DNA from: Prorocentrum cordatum
Taxonomy: Eukaryota; Sar; Dinophyceae; Prorocentrales; Prorocentraceae
Length of the DNA: 64,000 bases
Assembly (NCBI GenBank): GCA_963575745.1
Contig: CAUYUJ010015750.1
Location: 67,501-131,500 of the forward strand
Reading direction: 5' to 3'
Part shown: in pieces, positions 31,387-41,144 of the stretch
Numbering within the stretch: the stretch's first letter is position 1
Layout: every line of letters begins with the position of its first letter
Notes under the pieces: generated by a model
What the model saw: the letters and a program-made list of their open reading frames with translations, nothing else
The model's database searches: none
What the model was told of the DNA's origin: nothing
Program-made: the position numbers and the translations under genes

Positions 31387-32766
31387 TCAACTGAGCAGGC
31401 GCTCCTTCAGATCACGGGCGTCCGACTTTGTCATTTTGGACGCCTGCAGCTTCCCGAAAATCTCCGACGCAATCGATTGGTACTTGGGCGACTGCTTCTT
31501 CGTCACCTCCACGATCAACTTGAAGTTCTTCTCATTCGGGTCAGTCTTCCCCATGATGTAGTCCCGCTCGAAACCCTCCGTCGAGGCGTGGACCATCCTG
31601 ACCTCGACCAGTGGCTGCTTCCACCACTCGTGCTCGCAAAGCGGGATTCTGCCCCACGCCGACTTGGTGCTCCGTCCTTTCTGCTTACCCTTGGCGGCCA
31701 CGGGGGCAGCCATGAACTTCGTGCTAGCCTTCGCGGCCACGACCTTCTTGGCGTTCGTGGGGGCGTCGGGCTCCGTCACCTGCAGCTTCAGCTTGTTCGG
31801 GGGCGTGGCGAGGGCGGGCTCGGCAGCCGCTGGTCTCCCTTTGCGGGCCCTCTTCATCTTCGCGGCCTGCTTGAGCCTGCCAGCAGGCGGCTGGCCGCCT
31901 GCCATCGCCTCGAGCTCCAGGCTGTCCATCCCGATCATCATCGGGGATGGCTGGATCGGCGTGATCCCGGTCTTGCTGGTAGTGGACGGCGGGCACGTCG
32001 GCGCGCTGGGCGCAGTCGTAGACCGAGCGGGCGTAGCGGGCGTAGCGGGCGAACTCGTGTCGGACGCGTTGCCGAGCAGCGCCTCGAACGCCTCCGCCGT
32101 CAAGGTCAGGAACTCGGCGCTCGCGTCGTCCAACTTGCCTGCATCACTACAGGCGGGCTCGGGCGAGGCTGCCTTGGCACTGGGCTGGTTGGGGGCCGCG
32201 CCATTCGCGAGCAGGATCAGGTCCGACACCGCATCACGCGTTTCAGAACTCGCAGACGTGGACAACCGAAAGAAGCGGGCAGGCTCTTGCGCGAGCCACC
32301 TCAGGTCGTGCAGCATGAGGTGGTACTTGCACGCGAGCATGTTCGTGACCTCCACAGCCGACCCGACTGGGAATATGATCTCCAGGTCTTTCACGGTCTC
32401 ATGGAGGACCGCCCGAAGGTCACTCATGACGCACTGGCCGTCCCCGTCTTTGGTGATGCCAATCAGTGCCTGAATCAAGATTCTCTTTTTCGCAAGCCCC
32501 GCAAGGCGCGGCTTGGGCCCCTTGAGATCCTTATCCTTGTTCTTGTACACGTCGGGATCTAGGAGCGCGACCATCTTGTCATTGCTGTCGCCAGCGTGGT
32601 GCTTCACCTGCTTAGCGAGTTCCTTGGCGCTCATCGCGATGTCCATCCTCGGGAGCTGTCCTGGGCGGCGCACCAGCTGCACCCCCCGCGCCATATGGCC
32701 CCAAGTGTCGGAAACGCTGTCTTCGAAAGACTTTCCCGCGAGTTGTGCATCGAGCCAATGCGGCAA
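31387..32766 (-). CDS. Hypothetical protein, about 436-459 residues
   Basis: Long uninterrupted frame ending in TGA at 31389. The first ATG is at 32694 (436 codons). The frame is open to 32766 without an ATG, and that part (WLDAQLAGKSFEDSVSD) looks coding, so an upstream exon or alternative start is possible. The N-terminal half is globular (KQVKHHAGDSNDKMVALL; KKRILIQALIGITKDGDG). The middle is an Ala/Thr/Ser/Pro-rich linker with a Lys/Arg-rich patch (KMKRARKGR), possibly a nuclear signal. The C-terminus (CEHEWWKQPLVEVRMVHAS; KTDPNEKNFKLIVEVTKKQ) is globular again. No family recognised. It is the only long host-like frame in the window without a visible break. No spliced-leader relic was found upstream. 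Confidence 0.7.
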   Translation of the reverse strand: MPHWLDAQLAGKSFEDSVSDTWGHMARGVQLVRRPGQLPRMDIAMSAKELAKQVKHHAGDSNDKMVALLDPDVYKNKDKDLKGPKPRLAGLAKKRILIQALIGITKDGDGQCVMSDLRAVLHETVKDLEIIFPVGSAVEVTNMLACKYHLMLHDLRWLAQEPARFFRLSTSASSETRDAVSDLILLANGAAPNQPSAKAASPEPACSDAGKLDDASAEFLTLTAEAFEALLGNASDTSSPATPATPARSTTAPSAPTCPPSTTSKTGITPIQPSPMMIGMDSLELEAMAGGQPPAGRLKQAAKMKRARKGRPAAAEPALATPPNKLKLQVTEPDAPTNAKKVVAAKASTKFMAAPVAAKGKQKGRSTKSAWGRIPLCEHEWWKQPLVEVRMVHASTEGFERDYIMGKTDPNEKNFKLIVEVTKKQSPKYQSIASEIFGKLQASKMTKSDARDLKERLLS

Positions 32767-32881
32767 CGGTGCGGGAGGAGGACTGGGCCTCTGGTGCCCT
32801 TTTGGGGCCCGCTTAAATCAGGCCTGAGGCTCTTTTGGTGCGCACCCCTGGCTTTCCTGGAGCCCTCGGCGCTCTCTTGCC

Positions 32882-32964
32882 CCCCCTCCCCCCCCCCCCC
32901 CCCCCCCCCCCCCCTCACTGGGGGGCGGTCATATGTTCCACGCGGGGGGTGGGGGGGGGGGGGG
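32882..32964. repeat. Poly-C and poly-G homopolymer runs
   Basis: C-runs (about 32882-32915) and a G-run (about 32944-32964) about 30 bp apart. They can pair with each other, and the strand could also form G-quadruplex. Confidence 0.9.
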
Positions 32965-33062
32965 CTCTTTGGGCATCTCGGGCCTATTCATGGCGCCCTT
33001 GCGCTGCCCTTTTCGGCCTTCTCGTCGCCTCTCTGGGGGTGGGGGGGAGTGGGCAACGGGGC

Positions 33063-33350
33063 CCCAAGAGGGCCTCAAGAGAGCCCCAAATGCGCACGTA
33101 TACCTCACATGCCTCTGCAGTGCTCCCAGAGGGGTACCCAAGTACGTGGGTCTCTCGGGTCCTCTCGGTGCCTTCTTGGGGCCGTTGCGCGGCCCCTTTT
33201 GGGCCGTCTTGGAGCTTTTCTGGGGGGCCATCAGGGCCCCAAGAGAGCACCGCCGCGCATGCACTGCCATGCTTCTGCAGTGCTCCAACGGGGTACCCAA
33301 CTACGTGCGTCTTGGGGTCCTCTTGTGGCATGGTTGCGCTCCTCTTGGAG
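33063..33350. repeat. 160-bp tandem pair
   Basis: CTGCAGTGCTCC with the following GGGGTACCCAASTACGTG block falls at 33115 and 33275, 160 bp apart. Each copy is preceded by GCCCCAAGAG and GCGCAYG blocks and followed by GGGTCCTCT. Confidence 0.75.
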
Positions 33351-33667
33351 TCCTCTTGGAGCCCCCCTTCTGTATCTTCTGGCAATTTCACGGGCGTCCA
33401 AAAGTGACGCATCGAAGGACCCTCTCGCGGGGCCATCTTGAAACCCCTCGTCGTCGTCGGCGCCGTCGTCGGCGCCGCTGCCCCAGGGCCGCCCCGAGGT
33501 GGAGGGATGAGGGGGGGGGGGGGTGATGATGAGGAGAAGGATGTGCTCCAGGACACCCCCACCACCCGCCCAGGATCCTTAGGGTGGGGTTCTGTCAGGG
33601 GTGGGGTTGTGCGTTTCCCGTCCCTGGGCATCAATATCACGTTGTTTCTCGGTGGGGCATTTCTTCG

Positions 33668-33671
<4 letters not shown>

Positions 33672-33703
<32 letters not shown>
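33672..33703. repeat. (TA)n microsatellite
   Basis: Uninterrupted TA run. Confidence 0.97.
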
Positions 33704-33707
<4 letters not shown>

Positions 33708-33914
33708 AGCAAGTTCCCCGACACTTTCTGGGCCAAGTCGGGGCCCTTCTGGGCCCTCCCCCGCAAGTCAGCGATGGGTAATGTTTTGGGGCTCTGTAAA
33801 GTTGACGCCTATATCCTGCTGCTGATCTTGGCTGTTGCCAATTCCCCAGACCAAGTTACCCCCGCGGGAACAGAGCGTCGTCACCCCCAAAGGGGGTGGA
33901 AGCAAACTGCCACG

Positions 33915-34080
33915 TTCCAACGGACCATGGGCCAGTTGGCCCAGAGGCGTTCCAAGCAGACCATGGGCCAGATGTACCAGGGGCGTTATCACCCCCAACA
34001 GAGCTGGTCCTAGACACGGCCCAAACGGACCATGGGCAATTTGGCCCAGTGGCTTTCCAAAGGGACCTTAGCAGCAGAGA
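33915..34080. repeat. ACCATGGGC...GGCCCAG repeats
   Basis: Three units with CCATGGGCCAG followed by GGCGTTCCAA or GGCTTTCCAA-like ends (33925, 33960, 34028). No gene. Confidence 0.6.
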
Positions 34081-34660
34081 CGCATCAAATGGGATGGGGT
34101 GTTTTTCCTGCGGCCGCACGCCCTGCTAGGGCCACGCGAAAAAAAAAAAAACGAAAACGGACTGCGCGCCTGCGACGCCCGCCCACATGTCAGACACTGT
34201 CAAAGCGCACATATTCTCGATATTACTTGAGGGCGGGCGCGGGCCGCCCAATTTGCGCCAAACTTGAAACAGCCAAACAGTGAGCCCTAAACGTGGACCC
34301 TCTAATATTGAGCCCCAAGCTTGACCCTTCACGTTTGAGCTCAACTGTGGCGACGAGGGCATCGTTGGGGCCTTCCCCGTGGAGGTCCCACTGAGCCTTT
34401 AAGGACAACGTGGGATCGAATTGATCCCCTCCTCCCCCTGCCCTTCCCCCCTCCTCCCCCTCCTCCTCCTCGTCCTCCTTCTCCCCCCCCTCCACCTCCC
34501 ATGACCAGCCCTCCTCTCCCACGCCACCCTTCCTCCTCGCCATCGTCCTCGCCCAGTCGGCCGACGCCGCTGCGCGGGCTGGCAGCCCGACAGCGCTCCG
34601 AGGCCACGGCCCCAGCGACCTCAGAATCGAGCTCGGCCACAACCCGCAGATTTTGCCAAA

Positions 34661-35110
34661 ACAGGTGCAGACTTTGATAAAACGGACGGGCCCAGGAAAC
34701 CACGCATTGTTAAAACAGGTGCAGATTTTGATAACACTAACGGCCCCAGGAAACCTTGTATTGTTAAAACAGGTGCTGGTTTTGATCAAACGAGTTCGTG
34801 CTAGGTGAGCGACCGATTACATATTTTATCAAAGTATGCTTATTCTGAGGCCTAGCACCATGCATATTTTATTAAAACGTGCTTTTAGGCTGCAGGAATG
34901 ATTAAAACGCGTTTTCTAGTCTGTCGAAGTTGATAAAACCTGTGGCTTTTTTTGCAACCGTACGTTTTTTGTTTTTTTTTGTTTTTGTACCTGTTTTGTT
35001 AAAATCTGCGTTCAGTCCAAACCAGGATTTGTTAAAACATGCACCTGTTTTGTTAAAACGTGTTTTCGTATCAAAACATGTTCTGTTAAATCTAGCACCT
35101 GTTCTGTCAA
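34661..35110. repeat. AT-rich TTAAAACAGGTGC array with polarity reversal
   Basis: Three 52-54-bp units (34661-34800) contain TTGTTAAAACAGGTGCAG, TTTTGATAAAAC and CCCAGGAAACC. After scattered single motifs (34810-34940), the inverse motif GCACCTGTTTTGTTAAAAC appears repeatedly (34985-35110). This is an AT-rich island in a GC-rich window, with no coding signal. Confidence 0.75.
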
Positions 35111-35249
35111 AATATGCGGCCTCTGCGCGGCGCCAGAAATGCGCAGAAAATTGTCGCGCGCAGCTCTCGCTCCCGCCCCCCCCCCCCCCTCCCCTGCCCT
35201 CCCCTCCCACCTCCCCTTGTGCTCGGGGCGTTTGTTCCAACGCTGCTCG

Positions 35250-37141
35250 GCAAACGGCCGAGGGAATCAGAGTGCATGCGCAGTGACCTGCCAGCGATAT
35301 AATTATGCGCGATGCCGACCGACCGTTTCGCGGCAATAAGGCCATGGCGATTTGACTCGCCCAGGCCTTTCACAAGGCCCATGAAATCCTCATTGTTATA
35401 ACACCACATCACACGCAGCGACTGCCATTTGGCCTGGTCACCGCAATGCCAACTGCGATGAAATCTAGTCGGCATGTTCCACAGCATGCGCGGCGGGTCA
35501 GCAGCCAAGCTGTTATTGCACAAATAAGCATAGTGCAACAACAGCTTGTCAAAACCATCCTGGATTCTTTCAACGATCGGCATTGGATACACAAACCAGC
35601 GGTCGCCATCTGTATCTTTAGATGGAATGCGCTCGTACGCTGTTGTCATGTTGGCCAGGACTCCGGCAACGTGCTGCTCATATGAATTGCCTGGCCTCGC
35701 AACCGAATGCCACAACTTACTGAGGATGGGGGGCAGATGGCGTATCTGGCCAGCTCTGCCGCCAAGAATCGGGAAGTTTGAGTTTGGCTTGGATGGGTCA
35801 CAGAAATCTCCAACCATCTATTTTGGTGAACTGCGATGGCGTTTGTTCGTTGTGGTACGTTTCGTAAATGTAATCTGCAACCCCTGACATCTCACTGTGG
35901 GCGTTGCCATCGCCGATAATATCTGCAAATACCAGATGCCACAGCACGTTCCCGCATATGTGCGCCGATATCCCCAGATCTAGGCAATGAAGAACATCCA
36001 GGAATATAAACAAGCTTGTCAGGCCAAGGCCTCGACGATCACGCTCGGCAAATATCGGTATTGGTTTCTTTCCAACTGTCCTGCAATGACTGCGCCAAGC
36101 CCCAACGGGCCTTATGCTGAACCTCGTCGCTTTCCAAGGGGCCCCAGGCAAGACATTTCGAAAATTCAGCGGGCCCACCGCCAGGGTGCATTCACAGTCC
36201 TTACACGGATGAGCTGCACCCCAATGGCCTGGCACGTTTAGATAATTTGAAACATATTCGTAATCGCTTTTGATCCCAGCCACAACTAAGAAGTAGCCAC
36301 CAGCAATCTGTTCACCAGCGCTCTCCAAATCTGCGCCTGGGAACACTCCAGATTCGGCCGCCAGGAATGATACTATGATAGGTTGCCACAAACGTTCCTT
36401 TGTGCTTGCCCCTGCATTCGCGTGTTGAACGACCTCGGCGTGGCTCTAGTAGCCGCCGATGTAATGAATGTTGTCGGTGGCAGAGACGTTCTCAATTGCA
36501 GTGAGTGGTTCCCAGGCTGTGGCCACGAACGTCTGCCCCTTCACGCATGGAACACCATCGCCATACAAACAAACTGGGATCCCTCTGGTGCGCAAATCGT
36601 GACGGGCTAAGGCGGGCATGCGTGCGCGTCGAGGGTCGCCGATGCGAAAGCTATCACAGAATTTCTCCAGCGCTCTAGTTGGTCCCCTGATGACTCTTTC
36701 GAACTCGTCTGGGAACCGTGTGTATAGGAAATTCATCCACCTGTGTGGCTCCACGATGGCGGCATCAAATTCGTGCTCTCCTTTATTGGGGCCTTTCGTT
36801 GCGAGGAGCGGCGCCGTGAACGTCGTCGGCTCGAGCATGTCTGGGATAAGTTTGGCAATGTATCTCAGCAACTCTTGTCGGGCGTGGCCCGACCACTTCC
36901 CGCGCGTGCCCAGCGAAGCTAGTTTGCCCATCATCGCATTTGGAGCACCCCCCGATCGCTGAACGTCGTCGCATGCGATTCTCGCAAACCTCTGGACCTG
37001 CGATGCCGAAATGTGCCCGTGGCCGAACTCAACCAACGAACTCTCGCCTGGAGCGGACCGAGCCTGGGTTGGCGGGGTGACTCTGCGTTTCTTTCGACTC
37101 GCATGGCCTTCGAGGGCGTCGAGCCAACTGCCCGAATCCAT
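35250..37141 (-). pseudogene. Transposase-like retro-pseudogene, intronless
   Basis: ATG at 37141, two bases after a diverged spliced leader. Three blocks of one protein: 37141-36446, 36443-35798 in the same frame beyond TAG 36448-36446, and about 35815-35250 after a one-base frame change near 35800-35815. Motifs in order: RGIPVCLYGDGVPC (possible first catalytic Asp), CKDCECT (possible zinc pair), FIFLDVLHCLDLGISAHICGN (Asp/His cluster), then PILGGRAGQIRHLPPIL. The order D-G, C-x2-C, D-x2-H-x3-LG resembles Tnp2/Plavaka-type DDE transposases, but this is pattern memory and needs a profile search. Otherwise it is an uncharacterised dinoflagellate multicopy family. The leader, lack of introns and breaks indicate a processed retrocopy. 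The 3' end is approximate. Confidence 0.7.
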
Positions 37142-37142
37142 T

Positions 37143-37163
37143 CCCGAGCCCAAATGGCTACCG
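37143..37163 (-). other. Diverged spliced-leader relic
   Basis: On the minus strand it reads CGGTAGCCATTTGGGCTCGG then G, matching 17 of 21 positions of the dinoflagellate leader, directly before the ATG of the transposase-like pseudogene. Beyond it is a short (GGA)n run at 37167-37181, the same arrangement as at LINE A2. Confidence 0.7.
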
Positions 37164-37181
37164 AGCGGAGGAGGAGGGGGG
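37164..37181. repeat. Short (GGA)n tract
   Basis: GCGGAGGAGGAGGGGG adjoining the spliced-leader relic. Confidence 0.75.
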
Positions 37182-37374
37182 TAGTGGAATAGACGCTTGT
37201 TCGCCTCATGGGCTCTTGCGGGCCTCCGAAGAACTCTTGCGGGCCTTCAAAGAACTCCACGAGGGTGGGGGCGTGAAATTAACCACTGAGGGCCCTCGAA
37301 ACCATCCAGGGCGACGAGGTGGGCGGCAATGAGGAGTAGGATGAGGATTCAGATTTGGAGTCGGAAAGATTGCT

Positions 37375-37555
37375 GAGCAATAGACGTGACCATCAGACGC
37401 CCCAGGGAACCGTGATTCCAGATTTGATGCCACCAGACGCCCCGAAGCAATAGACGTGGCCATCAGACGCCCCTAAGCAATAGACGTGACCATCAGACGT
37501 GATTGCAGGTCACCAAGAAGAGTCATTCACTCTTCTTTTTGGTGGCCTGCATACA
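37375..37555. repeat. AGCAATAGACGTGACCATCAG repeats and a hairpin
   Basis: The unit AGCAATAGACGTG(A/G)CCATCAG with a CGCCCC tail occurs three times (about 37376, 37445, 37474), plus a partial CACCAGACGCCCC. Directly after the last unit, GCAGGTCACCAAGAAGAGT (37505-37523) pairs with ACTCTTCTTTTTGGTGGCCTGC (37529-37550) around a 5-nt loop. Confidence 0.65.
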
Positions 37556-37944
37556 ACTCCGAGGGGCCGACCCCGCAAGCAACGTGTTCTAATCTCAGAA
37601 CATTCACATCATGTGACCTCCTCCTCCTCTTCCTCCTCCTCCTACTCCTCCCGCCTCCTCCCATTCTAAACACGAGCTTGTGACATCCTCCTCATTCTCA
37701 TCCTTCCTTCCATTCCTTCCACCCTTGGATCGCGTGAACTCCTCCTCCTCCTTCTCCTCCTCCTCCCAACTCCTTCCTTTCATCAATGGCCCATGGCCCG
37801 TTTGGAACGTCTCTCCTCCCCCCTCTTCGTCGCCCTTCTTTAGCCCGATTTCTACAGGTGGCACTGCGGCGCAGCGAAGGGCATTGCGCAAGTATCCACG
37901 CGCGCACGGAGGGCGCCTACCCGCGAGGCCCGACGCGTTTAGAT

Positions 37945-38150
37945 CAGATCGTCGAAGTCCGAACCTTGGAATCGTCGCAGTTCGACTCTTAGGATCGTCG
38001 AAATGCGAACCCTGGGATCGTTGAAGTTCGAACTTTGGGATCGTCGAAGTTCGAACCCTGGGATCGTCGAAGTTCGAACCCTGGGATCGTCGAAGTTCGA
38101 CCCCTTGGATCATCGAAGTTCGAACCCTGGGATCGTCGGATCGCGCTCAG
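37945..38150. repeat. 23-bp minisatellite GATCGTCGAAGTTCGAACC
   Basis: About eight tandem copies of a 23-24-bp unit, GATCGTCGAAGTTCGAACCC plus TGG. It contains GTTCGAACC, which resembles a tRNA TpsiC arm or internal B box. Confidence 0.9.
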
Positions 38151-38192
38151 TTTCGACTGGCACGTCGGTCGAACGAGAAAGAGCCGCCATCC

Positions 38193-39589
38193 CCAAATAG
38201 CCTACTCCTCCATCGTCTTGGCCACCTGGATCGCACTCGCGATCTGCTGGCACAGTTTGCTGTCGATCGCGATGGCCTGCTTGATCAGGGCAGGCGTCGT
38301 GGCCGATGTGGCCCCTGGAAGGCTCTTGGTGCGCAGGAGGGTGTCGTACTTCGCCAGGATTGCCTCCAGGGGGGGCGCTCCTGTCCCCCGTCCTCCCCCC
38401 TCCCCCTCCCTCCCCCTCCCCCTCCCCGTGTCCTTTCCTCCTCCCCCTCCCCTCCCTCCGACCCCCCTTCCACCCCCTCGGGCAGATTAATTTGGAGGAT
38501 TGTACCGGTACTCCCGTTTTTTTGGGGGGGGGCGGGCTGGGGGGGGGCAATTGGTTTGCATAGCCATGTTTTGTTATTGTGTTTTATTCTGTGTGGTGTC
38601 TCACAAATGTGCACGTGTAGCTGTGTATAGATAACCATATTCGAATACATGTGAGCTTATGTATGCAAATGTGTATGCTGTATGCGTAATAGTATGGCTG
38701 CTTCTAAGCTGCAGTCTGTTTTGCCGCCGAGCCTGAATCACAGACTCCTTGTCGCTCAAGTGCGCCTTGACGAACGCGTCGTGCTTGCTGCCGTGCGTGC
38801 TGCCCGTGCACTCGAGGACCTTGAGGCGGAGCTTCGACAGGTTGCCCGATGCGATCTTCACCTTCTTGAGCGCTGTGGTCATCGGGTCGTCGTCGGCGCC
38901 AGGCAAGCGGTCTTCTTCGAGACGTGTGGGTCAGTGATGCTCAGGTCGTAGCCGTCCTCGATGCTCTCGAAGAAGCTCTCCATATTGAGCAGGAACCCCG
39001 ATACGTCGCCAGACACGTTGCCTGCTACCGTCAGGCCGCGGGAGCGGCGCATGTCCTTCCCGTGTTCCACGATGACGTCGTCGTACCTGTACCAGGGCTT
39101 GCCGTCAGGGTCCTTCGGGTTGGTGACGGCCACCGCGTCGCCCTCCTCGAGCGCCGCGATGGCTGCCTCCTCGCAGTTGTGGAACAGCTTCGCCTTCAAG
39201 ATGCTCCAGGGCATCGCCTTGTTACGCTCCGCCCTCTTCTTGCTCTCACTGTACTGGATGGTGTCCTGGAAGGTGGGATGGTCGAAGCCCTGCTCGACCC
39301 AAGCGCTGATCTTTTTGTTCAGTCTGGACATTTTGATCTTGCCGTATCCGAAATCCTGGATGTTCTTGATGTCGTCCAATATCGCTTGGTGGGCACGTCC
39401 TGCTTTCACGATCAGCATGAACTTCCACCTGTCCGCAGGGGTGGGCAGGGGACCCTCCAACTCGCTGACGTCCGCTGCCGAAGGCCTCGGGCGAATCGGT
39501 GGTGCTGCCGCAGGCTTCTTATTCATCACCGCCTTGGCCTTGGCCTTGGCGAACTTGCCCTGCATTCCCTTCACCCCCTTCGGTGCCAT
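38193..39589 (-). CDS. Hypothetical dinoflagellate protein gene with an intron
   Basis: First exon starts at ATG 39589 (MAPKGVKGMQGKFAKAKAKA, a basic Lys/Ala-rich start) and continues through KFMLIVKAGRAHQAILDDI, DHPTFQDTIQYSESKKRAE and a stretch ending DLSITD. The frame then moves by one base near 38920-38935 (an indel or decay) and continues as RLEEDRLPGADDDPMTTALK to SDKESVIQ near 38733. After about 350 bp of non-coding DNA with a CCCTCC tract, a last exon (about 38380-38193) reads LEAILAKYDTLL to QQIASAIQVAKTMEE and ends in TAG. The intron is inferred from the separated coding blocks. Splice sites are not standard GT-AG by eye; CAG|GC or CAGG|C donors and an ACAG|G acceptor are candidates. 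No function recognised. Confidence 0.65.
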
Positions 39590-39789
39590 CTCGCGGACCA
39601 GTTGAAGTGTGCTCTGCAGTCTTCGGATATCTGCAAAGATGCACGCGTTCTCCCGAGCAGCCAAACGGCTAAGCACGGAGTGCGGCAAGCCTAATCAGGG
39701 AAAGGACCGAAGGCATGTCCATCAGAGGAACACTGAGACGACGGAACAGCACGCTGAGGATGCGAAGCCATGCGTCGCAATCCCATGCT

Positions 39790-40150
39790 TAACCTAGCTG
39801 TGTCAAGCTGCGCAGTGCTATGCAACGCAATGCAACGCAATGCTACGCAATGTGGTGCAATGCGACGCTAGACGCATTCCCCGAACCGACAGCTTGAACG
39901 ACCAATCCGCGCGGCGCGTGGCCGACAGCACGTGAGATCTTTTCACTGACACGAATCGGGCCATACGACGCATGGGTTGTCATCCGACCCGAACGCCTTT
40001 GCGATCGGGCCCAAGGCACTCGCTGGCCCTTCGGGCAACGTGGCTTGCGAGCAATCCTCCGACCCGAATGTTCCTGGGATCGGGCCCAAGGCGCGCGAGG
40101 TACTCCCAATGCAATGCTACGCTATGCGATGCCGCACCATGCCACGCTAT
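39790..40150. repeat. GCAACGCAAT runs and a 35-bp direct repeat
   Basis: Decamer-like runs at 39815-39870 and 40105-40150. Between them CCGACCCGAAYG...GATCGGGCCCAAGGC occurs twice (about 39983 and 40060). Confidence 0.7.
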
Positions 40151-40179
40151 GAACATACATGCGCGTGTGTGCGTATATC

Positions 40180-40440
40180 GGTATGGTTATTTGCGTTCCG
40201 TGCTTTGATGCACTTGTAAACGTATATGTAAATGTGTATGTGTATGCACAAAAAATGAGTATGCACGCGCGCATAGATGCGTACATGTACATGTAATTGT
40301 AACCGTGCATGTAAGTGCCGTCCAACTATTACTGTGCTTGCACACCGCAAGTTGTAACAGGTCTAAGTACATGTAACCATAACTGTAAGTGTAAATGCGA
40401 GTGCACATGTTTATGTATGTGCATATGTATATCTAGGTGC
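40180..40440. repeat. GTA/TGTAA-rich low-complexity tract
   Basis: Loosely repeated TGTAAATGTGTATGTG and CATGTACATGTAA words. No gene. Confidence 0.6.
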
Positions 40441-40509
40441 GCATGTATTTGCACGGAAATAGCATCAACCCGATCGCCCAAGCGGTCGGATCGAATGCGC
40501 GGGTGCGCC

Positions 40510-40600
40510 GACCTAGAATATTAGGTTCCACCTAGAACATGTTAGGTTGACCTAAGATGTTTTAGGACAGTTCGGCCTGACCTAGAAATCTAGGTCAGCG
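40510..40600. repeat. AT-rich CCTAGAA/TTAGG palindromic repeat, copy 2
   Basis: ACCTAGAATATTAGG, CCTAGAACATGTTAGG, GACCTAAGATGTTTTAGG and CCTAGAAATCTAGG. Sister of 29065-29160. Confidence 0.65.
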
Positions 40601-40720
40601 GCCCTCCAGGCAGAGCCCGAGGCGCGCGGGCGACGCTGCCGGCAGCCCCCTCTCTCCGAGCTCCCTCTGCGTAGGCCCCTTGGCGATGCATCGGCGACGT
40701 CGGCGTGGGACCAAACCTTT

Positions 40721-40961
40721 GTGGGCCCCGGAAAAGGCAGGGCCGGTTTTTCATCGTTTCCGAAAAAAACGCCCCTTGAAAATGGAAACGGCAAAAAGAC
40801 GGCGACCGGAAACGGCAACAAAAACGGCTCCAGGATTGGAACCGGAGCCGGAACCGGCCAAAAAACGGCGGCTGAACCGGCAACAAAAACGGCGTCGGAA
40901 CATGCAAAAAACGGCAAACCGGAACTGGTTAAAAAACGGCACTGTCGCTTCCAAGGCCCAC
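40721..40961. mobile_element. GTGGGCCC TIR element, copy B
   Basis: 241 bp, starting GTGGGCCCCGGAAAAGGCAG and ending GCTTCCAAGGCCCAC. It has the same AACGGCAACAAAAACGGC-type interior as copies A and C. It lies between outer inverted sequences GCGATGCATCGGCGA (40684) and TCGCCGATGCATCGG (40995). Confidence 0.7.
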
Positions 40962-41010
40962 TGAGGACCAGACACTGGCCCCACATCGAGCCGAATCGCC
41001 GATGCATCGG

Positions 41011-41072
41011 ATGAGGAGGAGGAGGAGGAGGAGAAGAAGAATGAGGAGGAGGAGAACGAGGAACGGAACGGA
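41011..41072. repeat. (GGA)n tract at the 3' end of LINE B
   Basis: GGA/GAA purine tract on the plus strand, about 75-135 bp beyond the LINE stop (41145). Polarity equals that of the 5' tract (44409-44573). Confidence 0.9.
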
Positions 41073-41144
41073 ACGGAAGACCCGAAGGGGAGTGCACAGC
41101 ACTAAATATATAAGCAGGGCTTAAAATATTCGAACAGAACAAAC

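Noticed and set aside
37375-37500. Repeated AGCAATAGACGTG units as a CRISPR array.
   Set aside because: Only three irregularly spaced units with similar spacers in a eukaryotic nuclear sequence and no cas genes.
37945-38150. tRNA gene or tRNA cluster from the GTTCGAACC units.
   Set aside because: No acceptor, D-arm or anticodon structure can be folded around any unit; it is a short-unit minisatellite.
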